Part shown: positions 16,318 to 25,120 of the stretch, piece by piece | How positions within the stretch are numbered: the stretch's first letter is position 1 | Layout of the letters: the number at the start of each line of letters is the position of its first letter | Origin: CACIAM-69d sp001698445 | GTDB taxonomy: Bacteria > Cyanobacteriota > Cyanobacteriia > CACIAM-69d | Direction: 5' to 3' | DNA: 64,000 nt | Assembly (NCBI RefSeq): GCF_043235035.1 | Contig: NZ_JAZAQF010000029.1 | Coordinates: 1-64,000, forward strand | Position numbers and translations under genes: made by a program | Notes under the pieces: generated by a model | Told to the model about the DNA's origin: nothing | Databases searched by the model: none | What the model saw: only the letters and a program-made list of their open reading frames with translations

Positions 16318-19300
16318 ATGACCCGGACGCGATCGCCCTTGGCTGTCAATTCAACGCCCCCCATAGCGGCCCCCGATCGACCCAGGCAGCAACCCTGGCG
16401 GTGGGCCCTGGGAGGGTTGGGTTTTGTGCTGGCGATCGGGCTGGCGGTGCGCTGGCTGGGGGATGGCCTTTGGTTTGGCCAGTTGGGCTATGGCTCCCTT
16501 TGGTGGATGCGGCTGGCGGTGCAGGCGGCTCTGTTTGGGGTGGGGGCGATCGGGTCGTTGGCGGTGCTGTGGGGCAATCTGTGGCTGGCGGAACAGCTCA
16601 ACCGCCGGGAGTCGGTGGCCCTGGGCCCTGATCCCGATCGACCCTGGTGGGTGATGCCTCGGGCGATCGAACCGCGCGGGGAACGGCTGGTGGGCGGCCG
16701 GCTAGATTTGCTGCCGCTGCTGCTGGTGTCGGGATTGTTGGCCCTGGGGTTGGCCCTGCTGGTGGTGCATTACGGGCAAATTGGCTGGGCGGCGGGGCGA
16801 GAAGCCTTACCCACGGCGGTTCCTCGCTTGCAACCGCTGCTGTTGTGGGAACTACTGGAGCCGTTGCGATCGGGGCAATGGTGGTGGTTGGCGCTGCCGG
16901 GATTTCTTTGGGCCCTGGGGGCGATCGCGCCGGGGTGGGGCTTGCGGGCCTTGGGGGCGATCGCCGCGTTGAACTTTGCCTGGATTGGCTCCCAACATTG
17001 GGCGACGATTTTGCTGGCCGCCCACCCCAGCCGATTTCAGCAGGTGGATCCGGTGTTTGGGTTGGATGTGGGTTGGTTTGTGTTTGGCTTGCCCCTGGTG
17101 GAACTGTTGGAATTTTGGGCGATCGGGCTGTTGCTTTGGTCAGCCCTGTTGGTGGGGCTATATTACCTGCTCAGTCAGAAATCCTTGGCTCGGGGGCGAT
17201 TTCCTGGCTTCACGGTGGGGGAATGGCGGCATGGCTGCGGCCTACTGGGATCGGTGTTGTTGGCAGCGGGCATCAGCGCCGGGATTGCCTGTTTTGATTT
17301 GCTCAATTCCACCCGAGGCGCTGCCTATGGAGCCGGTTTTGCGGATATTCGCGTGCAGTTGCCAGCCAACATCGGCTTGGGGTTGGTGTCCTTGGGCAGT
17401 GGGGTTTGGCTGCTGGGCTATGCCTTGACGGGGTTGCAACCTCGGCGCTGGCTGGATGGCCGGGTGGCACAACCCACGGGCGATCGCCGGCCGGATTTGC
17501 CGCCCCGATTGGTGGCAATCGGGCTGTTGTGCTACGCGATCGGGGGCATCAGTCTGGGTTTTCTGTTGCCCGAGGCGGTGCAGGGGGCAATTGTGGAACC
17601 CAACGAGCTGGAACGGGAACGGCCCTACATTGAGCGCAACATTGCCTTTACCCGATCGGCATTTGGCCTCGATCGGGTGCAAGCGGAATCCTTTGACCCC
17701 CAAGCCACCCTCAGCGCGACGGATCTGCAAACCTATGGGCCGACCCTTGACAGTGTGCGACTTTGGGATACGAATCCGCTGCTAGATACCAATCGGCAGT
17801 TACAACAAATTCGCTCCTATTACCGCTTTGCCAATGCAGACCTCGATCGGTACCAATTGCCCGATCGACCCAATCCAACCAAGGCCGTAACGGCCCGATC
17901 GACCCTCCATCCCACCATCCTCTCCATGCGGGAGTTGGACACCACCGCCCTGTCAGCCCCAGCCCAAACTTGGCTGAACCGCCATTTGGTCTACACCCAC
18001 GGCTATGGCTTCACCCTCAGTCCCGCCAACCAAGTGGGAGCCGGTGGCCTACCGCTCTATTGGGTTCGGGACATTGGTTCCGGCACTGATGACACGGGCG
18101 GTGGCATCCTGCGGGCCGCCAATGAACAGGTGAGCCAGGGCATTCCCCTCGATCGGCCCCGGATCTACTTTGGTGAGCTGACCAATACCTACATCCTGGC
18201 TCCGACCGCAGCCCAAGAGTTGGACTATCCCCGAGGCAATGACAACGCCTATAACCACTACGACGGTCAAGGCGGGGTGCTACTGGGCGATCACTGGTGG
18301 AAGCGGTGGCTGTTGGCGGCCTATCTGCGCGATTGGCAATTACTGCTGACCAATAACCTCACGCCGGACACGCGCTTGCTCTGGCGGCGGAATGTGCGGG
18401 AACGGGTGCGGACGATCGCCCCCTTCTTGCAGTTCGATCGCGATCCCTACGCCGTGGCCGTGAACCTGCAATCGGCGGCGGATTCCGATGGGTTCGATCG
18501 CCGCAGCCACCTGTTTTGGATTGTGGATGGCTACACCACCAGCCGCCGTTATCCCTATTCCGAACCCAGCCGCGCCGGTTTTAATTACATTCGCAATTCC
18601 GTAAAAGCGGTGATTGATGCCTATAACGGCACGGTGCGGTTTTATGTGGCCGATGGGGATGATCCACTGATTCGCAGTTGGCAAGCGGTGTTCCCGGAAC
18701 TCTTTCACCCGATCGACCAATGCCCGCCGGCCATTCGATCGCACTTCCGCTACCCGATCGATCTGTTTGCCGTGCAATCGGAAAAGCTGCTGACCTATCA
18801 CATGAGCAATCCCCAGGAGTTCTATAACCGGGAGGATTTGTGGCAAATTCCCAACGAAATTTACGGCAACCAGCCCCAACCGATTCAGCCCTACTTTGCC
18901 CTGATGCAACTGCCCGGCACCAGCCAACCGGAGTTTGTGCAGTTGTTGCCCTTCAGCCCCGCCAGGCGCAGCAACCTGATTGGCTGGTTGGCGGCCCGCT
19001 CCGATGGCGATCGCTACGGCCGACTCTTGCTCTATCAATTCCCCAAGGATCGGCTGGTGTTTGGGATTGAGCAGGTGGAAGCCCGCATTAATCAGGATCC
19101 GGACATTGCACGCCAAATTAGCCTTTGGAATCGCCAGGGTTCCAAGGTGATTCAAGGGAACTTGGTCGCCATCCCGATCGGGCGGTCCATTCTCTATGTG
19201 GAGCCGCTGTATCTCGCGGCCGATGCGGGCGGCCTGCCGACCCTGATTCGGCTGGTGGTGGCCCATGGCGATCGAATTGTGATGCAACCCACCCTCGACG

Positions 19301-19368
19301 CGGCAATCACGGCCATGTTTGGCCAACGATCACCAGCCCCTCAGGCCGCTCCCCAATCAACCTCCTAG
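16318..19368 (+). CDS. UPF0182 family membrane protein
   Basis: 1016 residues, typical of the UPF0182 (COG1615) family. About seven membrane helices fill the first 430 residues (for example LGFVLAIGLAVRWL and LLPLLLVSGLLALGLALLVV). A large soluble region follows with the family blocks ERPYIERNIAFTRSAFGLD, YWVRDIGSG, RPRIYFGELTNTYI and HLFWIVDGYTTSRRYPYSEP. The soluble part should lie outside the cytoplasm or in the periplasm. The biochemical function has not been described. Long antisense frames over it are codon-bias shadows. The ATG at 16318 follows a 91-base gap after the small membrane protein. Confidence 0.92.
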   Translation: MTRTRSPLAVNSTPPIAAPDRPRQQPWRWALGGLGFVLAIGLAVRWLGDGLWFGQLGYGSLWWMRLAVQAALFGVGAIGSLAVLWGNLWLAEQLNRRESVALGPDPDRPWWVMPRAIEPRGERLVGGRLDLLPLLLVSGLLALGLALLVVHYGQIGWAAGREALPTAVPRLQPLLLWELLEPLRSGQWWWLALPGFLWALGAIAPGWGLRALGAIAALNFAWIGSQHWATILLAAHPSRFQQVDPVFGLDVGWFVFGLPLVELLEFWAIGLLLWSALLVGLYYLLSQKSLARGRFPGFTVGEWRHGCGLLGSVLLAAGISAGIACFDLLNSTRGAAYGAGFADIRVQLPANIGLGLVSLGSGVWLLGYALTGLQPRRWLDGRVAQPTGDRRPDLPPRLVAIGLLCYAIGGISLGFLLPEAVQGAIVEPNELERERPYIERNIAFTRSAFGLDRVQAESFDPQATLSATDLQTYGPTLDSVRLWDTNPLLDTNRQLQQIRSYYRFANADLDRYQLPDRPNPTKAVTARSTLHPTILSMRELDTTALSAPAQTWLNRHLVYTHGYGFTLSPANQVGAGGLPLYWVRDIGSGTDDTGGGILRAANEQVSQGIPLDRPRIYFGELTNTYILAPTAAQELDYPRGNDNAYNHYDGQGGVLLGDHWWKRWLLAAYLRDWQLLLTNNLTPDTRLLWRRNVRERVRTIAPFLQFDRDPYAVAVNLQSAADSDGFDRRSHLFWIVDGYTTSRRYPYSEPSRAGFNYIRNSVKAVIDAYNGTVRFYVADGDDPLIRSWQAVFPELFHPIDQCPPAIRSHFRYPIDLFAVQSEKLLTYHMSNPQEFYNREDLWQIPNEIYGNQPQPIQPYFALMQLPGTSQPEFVQLLPFSPARRSNLIGWLAARSDGDRYGRLLLYQFPKDRLVFGIEQVEARINQDPDIARQISLWNRQGSKVIQGNLVAIPIGRSILYVEPLYLAADAGGLPTLIRLVVAHGDRIVMQPTLDAAITAMFGQRSPAPQAAPQSTS

Positions 19369-19386
19369 GAATTCAAAATCTAGGAA

Positions 19387-19968
19387 TCAGGAATCCAAAA
19401 TGCCGGACAACGAGAGTGAAAAACCTGGTAGGCAACTATCACCGCTCAAGGTGGTGGGGGATTTCAGGGTTTCCACCGGGCGATCGGGTCGGTAGATCTG
19501 GGCGATCGCCTCCGCCGGATCCAGCAACCACCCCAAACGCAACCCATTGTTGAGATATTCCTGCATCTTCGCTTGCACTTGGCCCAAGTCATCACTGGGC
19601 GACTTTAGCTCCACCACAAAATCAGGACAAAGGGGCGGATAGCTATCCTGTTCCTTGGCGCTGAGGGCTAACCAGCGATCGCGACTGACCCAAGCAACAT
19701 CGGGCGATCGAATGGCTCCGTTCGGCAGTTTAAACCCCGTGGAAGAGTCAAACACCTCGCCCAAGCCCGTCTCTTCATTCCACAACACCAACCGCGCCGT
19801 GAGGCGTGAGTTGCGCTGTCCCGTTCTGCCTCCCGTGAGGGCCACGATCACTAATTCTCCTGCGGCGGTTCGTTCAAATTTGCAGTGGGGATTTTGGCGA
19901 CAGATGCGGGCAAAGGTGGCATCGTCCAAGGCCAAGTCCGGCTGAAGATCGATCGCGATCGCGCTCAT
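19387..19968 (-). CDS. Uma2 family PD-(D/E)XK nuclease-like protein
   Basis: 193 residues from the ATG at 19968. Uma2 (DUF820) proteins are heavily amplified in cyanobacteria and carry a PD-(D/E)XK nuclease core. Here the core is RSPDVAWVS (catalytic Asp), FVVELKSPSDD (ExK), and LGWLLDPAEAIAQIYRPD, the usual following block. The GFKLPNGAIRSPD loop is also standard. No partner gene lies beside it, and the cellular role of the family is unsettled; it may be a mobile or domesticated nuclease. The frame extends 23 codons upstream in a Gly/Pro-rich sequence that is not family-like. Converges on UPF0182 with an 18-base gap. Confidence 0.88.
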   Translation of the reverse strand: MSAIAIDLQPDLALDDATFARICRQNPHCKFERTAAGELVIVALTGGRTGQRNSRLTARLVLWNEETGLGEVFDSSTGFKLPNGAIRSPDVAWVSRDRWLALSAKEQDSYPPLCPDFVVELKSPSDDLGQVQAKMQEYLNNGLRLGWLLDPAEAIAQIYRPDRPVETLKSPTTLSGDSCLPGFSLSLSGILDS

Positions 19969-20068
19969 GGCAAGGGGCCCACCGGGGCCAACAAAGGAAC
20001 GATCGGCCGCCGGGCCCCCAGGGCAACCCCAAGACAACCCGCGGCCGAAACAGACACAGCAACAAACC

Positions 20069-20743
20069 CTAAACCGCCAAGCCCACGGGACAGCTCACCC
20101 CCGTGCCGCCCAGGCCACAATAGCCGCCGGGATTTTTAGCCAAATATTGCTGGTGATAGTCTTCCGCGTAGTAAAACTCCGGCGCATCCAGAATTTCCGT
20201 GGTGATGTCTCCATGGCCCGCTTGGGTCAGGGCCCCTTGGTACTGTTCCTTGGAGCCGATCGCCGCCGCCTTTTGGGCTTCGTTGTAGGTATAGATGCCC
20301 GATCGATATTGGGTTCCCACATCGTTGCCCTGGCGCATCCCTTGGGTGGGGTTGTGGCTTTCCCAAAAGACCTTCAACAGTTGCTCGTAGCTCACCTGTT
20401 GCGGGTCATAGACCACCAGCACCACTTCGTTGTGGCCCGTCAGGCCCGTGCAAACTTCGTGGTAAGTGGGGTTGGGCGTGTGCCCGGCCGCATAGCCCAC
20501 GGCCGTGGAAAATACGCCGGGGGTTTGCCAAAACTTGCGCTCGGCTCCCCAAAAACAACCCAACCCAAACAGGGCCGTTTCCAGACCGGCCGGGAAGGGC
20601 CCCTCGATCGGGTTGCCATTCACAAAATGCTGATTCTTGATGGGCATTTTGGTCGATCGCCCCGGTAACGCTTCTTTGGCGGTGGGCATCGTGGACTTTT
20701 GCTTTAAACCAAAAAACATGGCGAGGAGTTCCTGAACATTCAT
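20069..20743 (-). CDS. msrA: peptide-methionine (S)-S-oxide reductase MsrA
   Basis: About 224 residues. It reduces methionine-S-sulfoxide in proteins. The active site GLGCFWGAERKFW carries Cys63. The family blocks GYAAGHTPNPTYHEVCTG, HNEVVLVVYDP, FWESHNPTQGMRQGNDVGTQYRS and YYAEDYHQQYL are all present, followed by resolving cysteines at the C-terminus (GYCGLGGTGVSCPVG). The N-terminal 50 residues (FFGLKQKSTMPTAKEALPG) are the extension seen in cyanobacterial and plant MsrA. ATG at 20743; an in-frame TTG two codons upstream is less likely. Confidence 0.95.
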   Translation of the reverse strand: MNVQELLAMFFGLKQKSTMPTAKEALPGRSTKMPIKNQHFVNGNPIEGPFPAGLETALFGLGCFWGAERKFWQTPGVFSTAVGYAAGHTPNPTYHEVCTGLTGHNEVVLVVYDPQQVSYEQLLKVFWESHNPTQGMRQGNDVGTQYRSGIYTYNEAQKAAAIGSKEQYQGALTQAGHGDITTEILDAPEFYYAEDYHQQYLAKNPGGYCGLGGTGVSCPVGLAV

Positions 20744-21631
20744 GGGCAATTTGATCGGGGTTCGATCAATCTCAAAGCAAGGCGCAATCCAATTTCAATG
20801 CAATTTCAATGCGATCGGTTCCGATTTGGGGGTGTGATCCCTGGGCCGCAACTGCTCGATCTTAAAAGGTTTTCCTAGGGCTGGGGAGGCACAGACGATT
20901 CCCGATCGCCCGCTGATGGGGCCGCGTCCCTTGATGGGTGCTTGGGCGATCGCCACGTGATCGGGCGGCGGGTTCCCATTTCCGTTGCCGCCGAAGCCAG
21001 CAAATACAACACCAACAGCCCCATCCCACCCGCCAGCCACCGCCAATCGCTGTCCGTGGTTGGGAGCGCCACCAGGACAAGCTCGATCGAGCAGCCAGCC
21101 CCGCAATTCATCCCCCAATTCATCCCAAAATCCATCCTGTCATCCATCCCCACAACAGCTCCCATACCCAGTTAAGCACCCGGTTCGGCCCCCGCTGAAT
21201 TTCCGGCTGTCATCGGACGAATTATCGGTTTTCAAGCCCGCTTAAGTACGGTTTTCATCCTTGCAACTGTCTTAATTTGATTGCAATATCACTGCGCCTT
21301 TTTAGCATTTTTATTTCTTCGATTAAGCCTCAGCAGTCAGCAGCAAAAGCGATTAGGCAGTTTGGTCAGCAGTTTGGTCAGTATTTTGGCTTTCAACACA
21401 ATGCCTCAGCCATTGGCTTCTAAAAATTCAGGTGTGGGAACTGCCCTTAAATGGGTCGTGCAAACCGAATCAAGCTTCTGTTTGAGCAAGTTATCTTGAG
21501 ATTGTGCAGAGCAAAACGCTCCACGCAAAATTGAACCAATTCGAGCAAGATTGAACTCGATTCTTGAGATTGAAACTCAAGCAAACCCTTCTCCCAAATT
21601 GTTGATTTCAGGAGTTCGCGAGGTGGCTAAA
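20744..21631. other. intergenic region, weak ORFs only
   Basis: The 888-base gap between msrA and hspA has no gene I can support. On the minus strand 20875-21165 encodes 96 residues with one hydrophobic stretch (WLAGGMGLLVLYLLASA), which could be a tiny membrane protein. Overlapping frames on both strands make this doubtful. The part from 21250 is AT-richer and contains short CAGCAG/TTTGGTCAG repeats near 21330-21380. Confidence 0.4.
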
Positions 21632-22072
21632 ATGACTTTGATTCGTTGGGAACCCTATCGAGAAATTGAGTCGCTCCGTCGTCGTTTTGATCGACTCTTG
21701 GATGGCGCACTGATGACTCCTTTGGCGATCGATCCGGAATTGCACCACGCACCGGCTGCGGAATTGGAAGAAACCGCTGATGCGCTATTGTTGAGACTGG
21801 AACTACCGGGCATTGATCCGAAAACCGTTGATGTGGAAGTGACAGCGGAGTCGGTTTCGATCGCTGGTGAGCGACGCTTCGAAAAAACCGTCCAAGAAAA
21901 CAGCGCTTTCCGCACCGAATTTCGTTACGGCAAGTTTCAACGAGTGATTCCGTTGCCTACCCGCGTGCAAAATGCCCAAGCCACTGCCAACTACCAAAAT
22001 GGCATTTTGGAACTGCGGTTGCCCAAGGTGGAAGAAGAAAAGAACAAGGTTGTGAAGCTGTCGATCGGCTAG
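21632..22072 (+). CDS. hspA: small heat shock protein (Hsp20/alpha-crystallin)
   Basis: 146 residues. HspA-type chaperones bind unfolding proteins and, in cyanobacteria, also membranes. The N-terminal arm MTLIRWEPYREIESLRRRFD is typical of cyanobacterial HspA. The crystallin domain spans about 45-135 (LELPGIDPKTVDVEVTAES, SIAGERR, FRTEFRYGKFQRVIPLP), and NGILELRLPK is the late beta-strand. The C-terminus VVKLSIG has a weak I-x-I-like element. The frame runs 27 codons further upstream, but family alignment and a GAGGTGG ribosome site favour the ATG at 21632. A hairpin with an oligo-T run follows at 22205. Confidence 0.93.
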   Translation: MTLIRWEPYREIESLRRRFDRLLDGALMTPLAIDPELHHAPAAELEETADALLLRLELPGIDPKTVDVEVTAESVSIAGERRFEKTVQENSAFRTEFRYGKFQRVIPLPTRVQNAQATANYQNGILELRLPKVEEEKNKVVKLSIG

Positions 22073-22204
22073 GGTAACTGGCCCATGGTTGAAAGCGTTG
22101 TACTGCGGTTTTTCGCTTTAGCTTTGAACTTTGATCTTGAGCGATGATGTTGCACTCCCGTTTCAGTGCAATTGCTGACCTAGAAGGATGAATGAATGCA
22201 GATT

Positions 22205-22238
22205 CGGGGGAATCCTGCGCGGGTTCTCCCGGTTTTTT
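22205..22238 (+). terminator. intrinsic terminator after hspA
   Basis: CGGGGGAA (22205-22212) pairs with TTCTCCCG (22224-22231), one G-T pair, with an 11-base loop and TTTTTT at 22233-22238. It lies 132 bases after the hspA stop. Confidence 0.7.
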
Positions 22239-22430
22239 AATTCAAGCTCAAATCAAGTTCAATTTAAGTGCAATCGAAACTGAATCCAAACTCAACCAAA
22301 GCTCAATCCAAACCAAGCCTAAGTTGCAGCACGGTCAAACCAAGGTCAAATTCAAGCGAATTAAAGCACAATCAAGATCAAATCAAGATCAAATCAAGCA
22401 TGAATGCCGATTAACTGTCCCTCAATCACA
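22239..22430. repeat. TCAA-rich low-complexity tract
   Basis: I count fourteen TCAA words on the + strand in about 160 bases, and see almost none of the complement. ATCAAGATCAA is repeated in tandem at 22371-22381 and 22382-22392. The 110-codon frame across it is a product of the repeats (Lys/Gln/Ser-rich) and is not supported as a gene. Confidence 0.6.
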
Positions 22431-22653
22431 AACAGAGGGCAACCTTAGAATTGGCTTTAAACCTTGGCTTAAAACCTTCGTTTTAAACCGTTGCTTTCAC
22501 AATCAACTTTTAACATTGGTTTAAACTCTCAAAATAATAGGGATTGATAATCCCTCGCTTTGGAAATCATGACGGGTAGGGGCCACACAATCCAGAGTGG
22601 CGCGTCTACAATCGAGGAAGCTTCTCACACAGGTCGGCGGTCTTAATTCGGGT

Positions 22654-23751
22654 ATGGAAACAGGCGATCGAATGCGGTTATTGGCGCTCTTGGGGTTGAG
22701 CGTGGTGGCATTTTGCACGGTGGTGGGCGTGGGTAGTTTGGTTAGCCACGGATCCACCCTGGGGCTGGCCAGCGTGGAGGTGACAGACTCCGCCTGGGGC
22801 CAAGGGGCCCTGTGGCAAAATGCGGCCCAAGCCTTGGGGGGACTGACGATCGGGGTGGTGTCCATGCGGGTGCTTGATCGCTGGCGCTATCAACAACGGT
22901 TGGAGCGGTTGCAGCGAGATTTGGATCACGAAAGCCACGAACGCCAAACCCTGGAAACCAGCCAGCGAGCGCTACAACTGCAACTGGAAACCCTGGAAGA
23001 GCAGGCCACCAACCACCAACGGACGATCGAGGCGCTGAAAACCCAACTCCAAGAGCGCGATCGGCTGCTGCAAAAGGAGCGGACTGACCTGGAAGCCATT
23101 CGCACCGATGTGGAACAAACCTGGGATGAGCAAGCCGCTCTCCAAGGGGAGCTATCCCATTTACGGGATTACGTGGCGGAATTGGAAGCGGAGCTAAACA
23201 CAAGCCAAAGCAACTTGGCCAGCCTGTTGCAATATCAACCCAAACCGACCGAGACGGGAGAGAACGACTCGGAAACGGACGAGTTAGTCAGTGCAGGGGC
23301 CTTTGAAACGGTGTTGGCGGCGGTGGAAACAGCGGAACAGCAATTTGGGGATGTGTTGGAAATTTGGGATTCTGCCCGATCGGCTGCGGCTGAGTCCCAG
23401 TTTGGTCGCCCCAGCGAGGTTTATCAAGCTTTACGGGCGATCGCGGAAATTGGCCGCGCCTCCCTGCTAGCGAAACGGGAAGGGCGATCGATGGGCGGTT
23501 GGCGGGAGGGTTTCCGCGCCTATGGTTTGGACTTTAAGCCCACGGAACACCAAGTCACCGGTTCTCGATACGGGAGCGATCGGGACTTTCGGCATGGGGG
23601 CCGCAAACAGCGGATGTTTAAACATCTCACCTTGGGCAAAAACAACGCAGTCCACAACTTGCAAATTTATTTTGAGCTGGACTTTGAAACCGAAAAAGTG
23701 GCGATCGGCTACTGTGGCAAACATCTCCGCAGCTACGGTTGGGCTAGCTAA
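22654..23751 (+). CDS. membrane-anchored coiled-coil protein with C-terminal HL-GKHL domain
   Basis: About 365 residues from the ATG at 22654; the frame opens 19 codons earlier with a GTG at 22597. Two hydrophobic segments (LLALLGLSVVAFCTVVGVG and QALGGLTIGVVS) anchor it. A long coiled coil follows (about 75-200, rich in LQ/LE heptads such as LQLQLETLEEQ). After an acidic linker comes a compact C-terminal domain of about 120 residues ending MFKHLTLGKNN, IYFELDFETEKVAIGYCGKHL. The H-L ... R-x-[HY]-F ... IG-x-x-G-x-HL pattern resembles, from memory, end-modules of uncharacterised proteins often found near defence genes, but I cannot name it. It precedes the AbiJ-like nuclease gene on the same strand by 216 bases. 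Confidence 0.65.
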   Translation: METGDRMRLLALLGLSVVAFCTVVGVGSLVSHGSTLGLASVEVTDSAWGQGALWQNAAQALGGLTIGVVSMRVLDRWRYQQRLERLQRDLDHESHERQTLETSQRALQLQLETLEEQATNHQRTIEALKTQLQERDRLLQKERTDLEAIRTDVEQTWDEQAALQGELSHLRDYVAELEAELNTSQSNLASLLQYQPKPTETGENDSETDELVSAGAFETVLAAVETAEQQFGDVLEIWDSARSAAAESQFGRPSEVYQALRAIAEIGRASLLAKREGRSMGGWREGFRAYGLDFKPTEHQVTGSRYGSDRDFRHGGRKQRMFKHLTLGKNNAVHNLQIYFELDFETEKVAIGYCGKHLRSYGWAS

Positions 23752-23967
23752 CTATTCGGTTTCTATCAGTCTGGGCAGTTGCTCGCGACCAGCGATACTG
23801 GCACAGGGTTGAAATCAGCACTGTTGAAGGTAGCGAGCGATCGCCCATTCGCAAAAGTGTCAAGTGTAGTACAGTTTAAGACAGCATCAAGAAAGTAAAT
23901 CTCTGGATATAAGAAGTCATCTAGAGAGCTTTAAATGCATGAAGATAAGTAATTAGGTAGGACTCAA

Positions 23968-24894
23968 ATGTCAGATTTAACAAGCACCGAAAAGAAGATA
24001 CTGGAAGCATTGCTCGGTATGAGTAGTGGCTATGTATTAGATTTTTCAAACAGAAGCTTTAAAGATTTTATTTTAGATGCATTAAAAATAGATATATATG
24101 ATGAGAAATATGATCACCTTAGCGGCTCAAAAGCAAATCGATTAAGGTATTTTTGGAAAACAGAGTCTAACTCTACCGTAGGAACACTAATAGAGAGTCT
24201 TTTGGAATATTGGAAGGCAAAAAAACTAATAGCCAAGCAAGTTCCTACTATTGAAGAAGAAAGCTTGTTCAGGGAATGTCAGAAAATTGTCAACAGGTTA
24301 AAAGCAGATAAATCAAAAGAATCTCATCAAAGTTCTCCTAGCTCGGAGAAATTCTTTTTATCTCAGTCTCAGCTTCTATCAGAATTTGATACATTAGCAG
24401 GATTACAGTCTACTGAAGATAGGCAGCAGCGAGGACGATTACTTGAGAATTTACTAAAGCGTGTTTTCGACCTCTATCAAATCTCAACTAGAAAAGGCTT
24501 TGTTAGGAATGAGGGAGGGGAGCAGATAGATGGTGCATTCGAGCTTAACGGCTGGTTCTATCTGGTCGAATGCAAATGGACTGAAAAGCTAACAGATATA
24601 AGGCAGCTCGATAGCCTTTATGGCAAAGTTGACCGTTCCGGTAAGCAGACCCTAGGACTATTTCTATCGATCCACGGATGGTCAGGACATGTATGTCCTC
24701 TGCTCAAGCAAAATTGTGGTAAGTCCATCATTTTGATGGATGGTTATGATTTGCGATCTGTCCTTATTGAATATAACAATTTAGATCTCAAGAAATTACT
24801 TTTGAAAAAGCTAGAGCATTTAAATTTCGAAGGAGAGCCGTTTCTTAGTGCAGCCAAGATTTTGGAGGATTCCACAAAAGAATCTGCCAAGTAG
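23968..24894 (+). CDS. AbiJ-NTD3-like domain fused to Mrr-type PD-(D/E)XK nuclease; candidate defence protein
   Basis: 308 residues, clearly AT-richer than flanking genes. Residues 8-82 (ILEALLGMSSGYVLDFSNRS, FILDALKIDIYDEKYD, SKANRLRYFW, VGTLIESLLEYW) resemble the AbiJ N-terminal domain 3 found on many abortive-infection proteins. A polar linker (about 110-135) leads to an Mrr-like nuclease with E160 (GRLLENLLKRVF), Q186-I-D188 and E201-C-K203, then a Gln-directed helix and LGLFLSIHGWSG. The catalytic set is complete, so cleavage of nucleic acid is plausible. A good AGGTAGGA ribosome site precedes the ATG. Family recognition is from memory, so the AbiJ label is moderate and the nuclease label stronger. 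Confidence 0.7.
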   Translation: MSDLTSTEKKILEALLGMSSGYVLDFSNRSFKDFILDALKIDIYDEKYDHLSGSKANRLRYFWKTESNSTVGTLIESLLEYWKAKKLIAKQVPTIEEESLFRECQKIVNRLKADKSKESHQSSPSSEKFFLSQSQLLSEFDTLAGLQSTEDRQQRGRLLENLLKRVFDLYQISTRKGFVRNEGGEQIDGAFELNGWFYLVECKWTEKLTDIRQLDSLYGKVDRSGKQTLGLFLSIHGWSGHVCPLLKQNCGKSIILMDGYDLRSVLIEYNNLDLKKLLLKKLEHLNFEGEPFLSAAKILEDSTKESAK

Positions 24895-25120
24895 TTCTTT
24901 AGAAAAAATTGCAGGCTATATCAAGCAATAGTTATAGCCAAATTTTACTGAATAGCTGACTGCGGATACTGAATCGAGTGATACATAGCTTTTTCAGTAA
25001 AACTAGCTTGTTGTATATGATTCAGACAGTTGAATTTCGCAAACGCCGATCGCCCTAATCAAATTGCTATAAGCTATTCATCTTGGTTCCTGCAAGTTTG
25101 GGCGATCGCTGAGGTAAGCC

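Noticed and set aside
18340..19326. 328-codon minus-strand frame inside UPF0182
   Set aside because: Antisense shadow of a confidently identified gene, with biased codons producing the open frame.
22192..22524. 110-codon frame after hspA
   Set aside because: Made of the terminator and the TCAA repeat tract; low-complexity translation.
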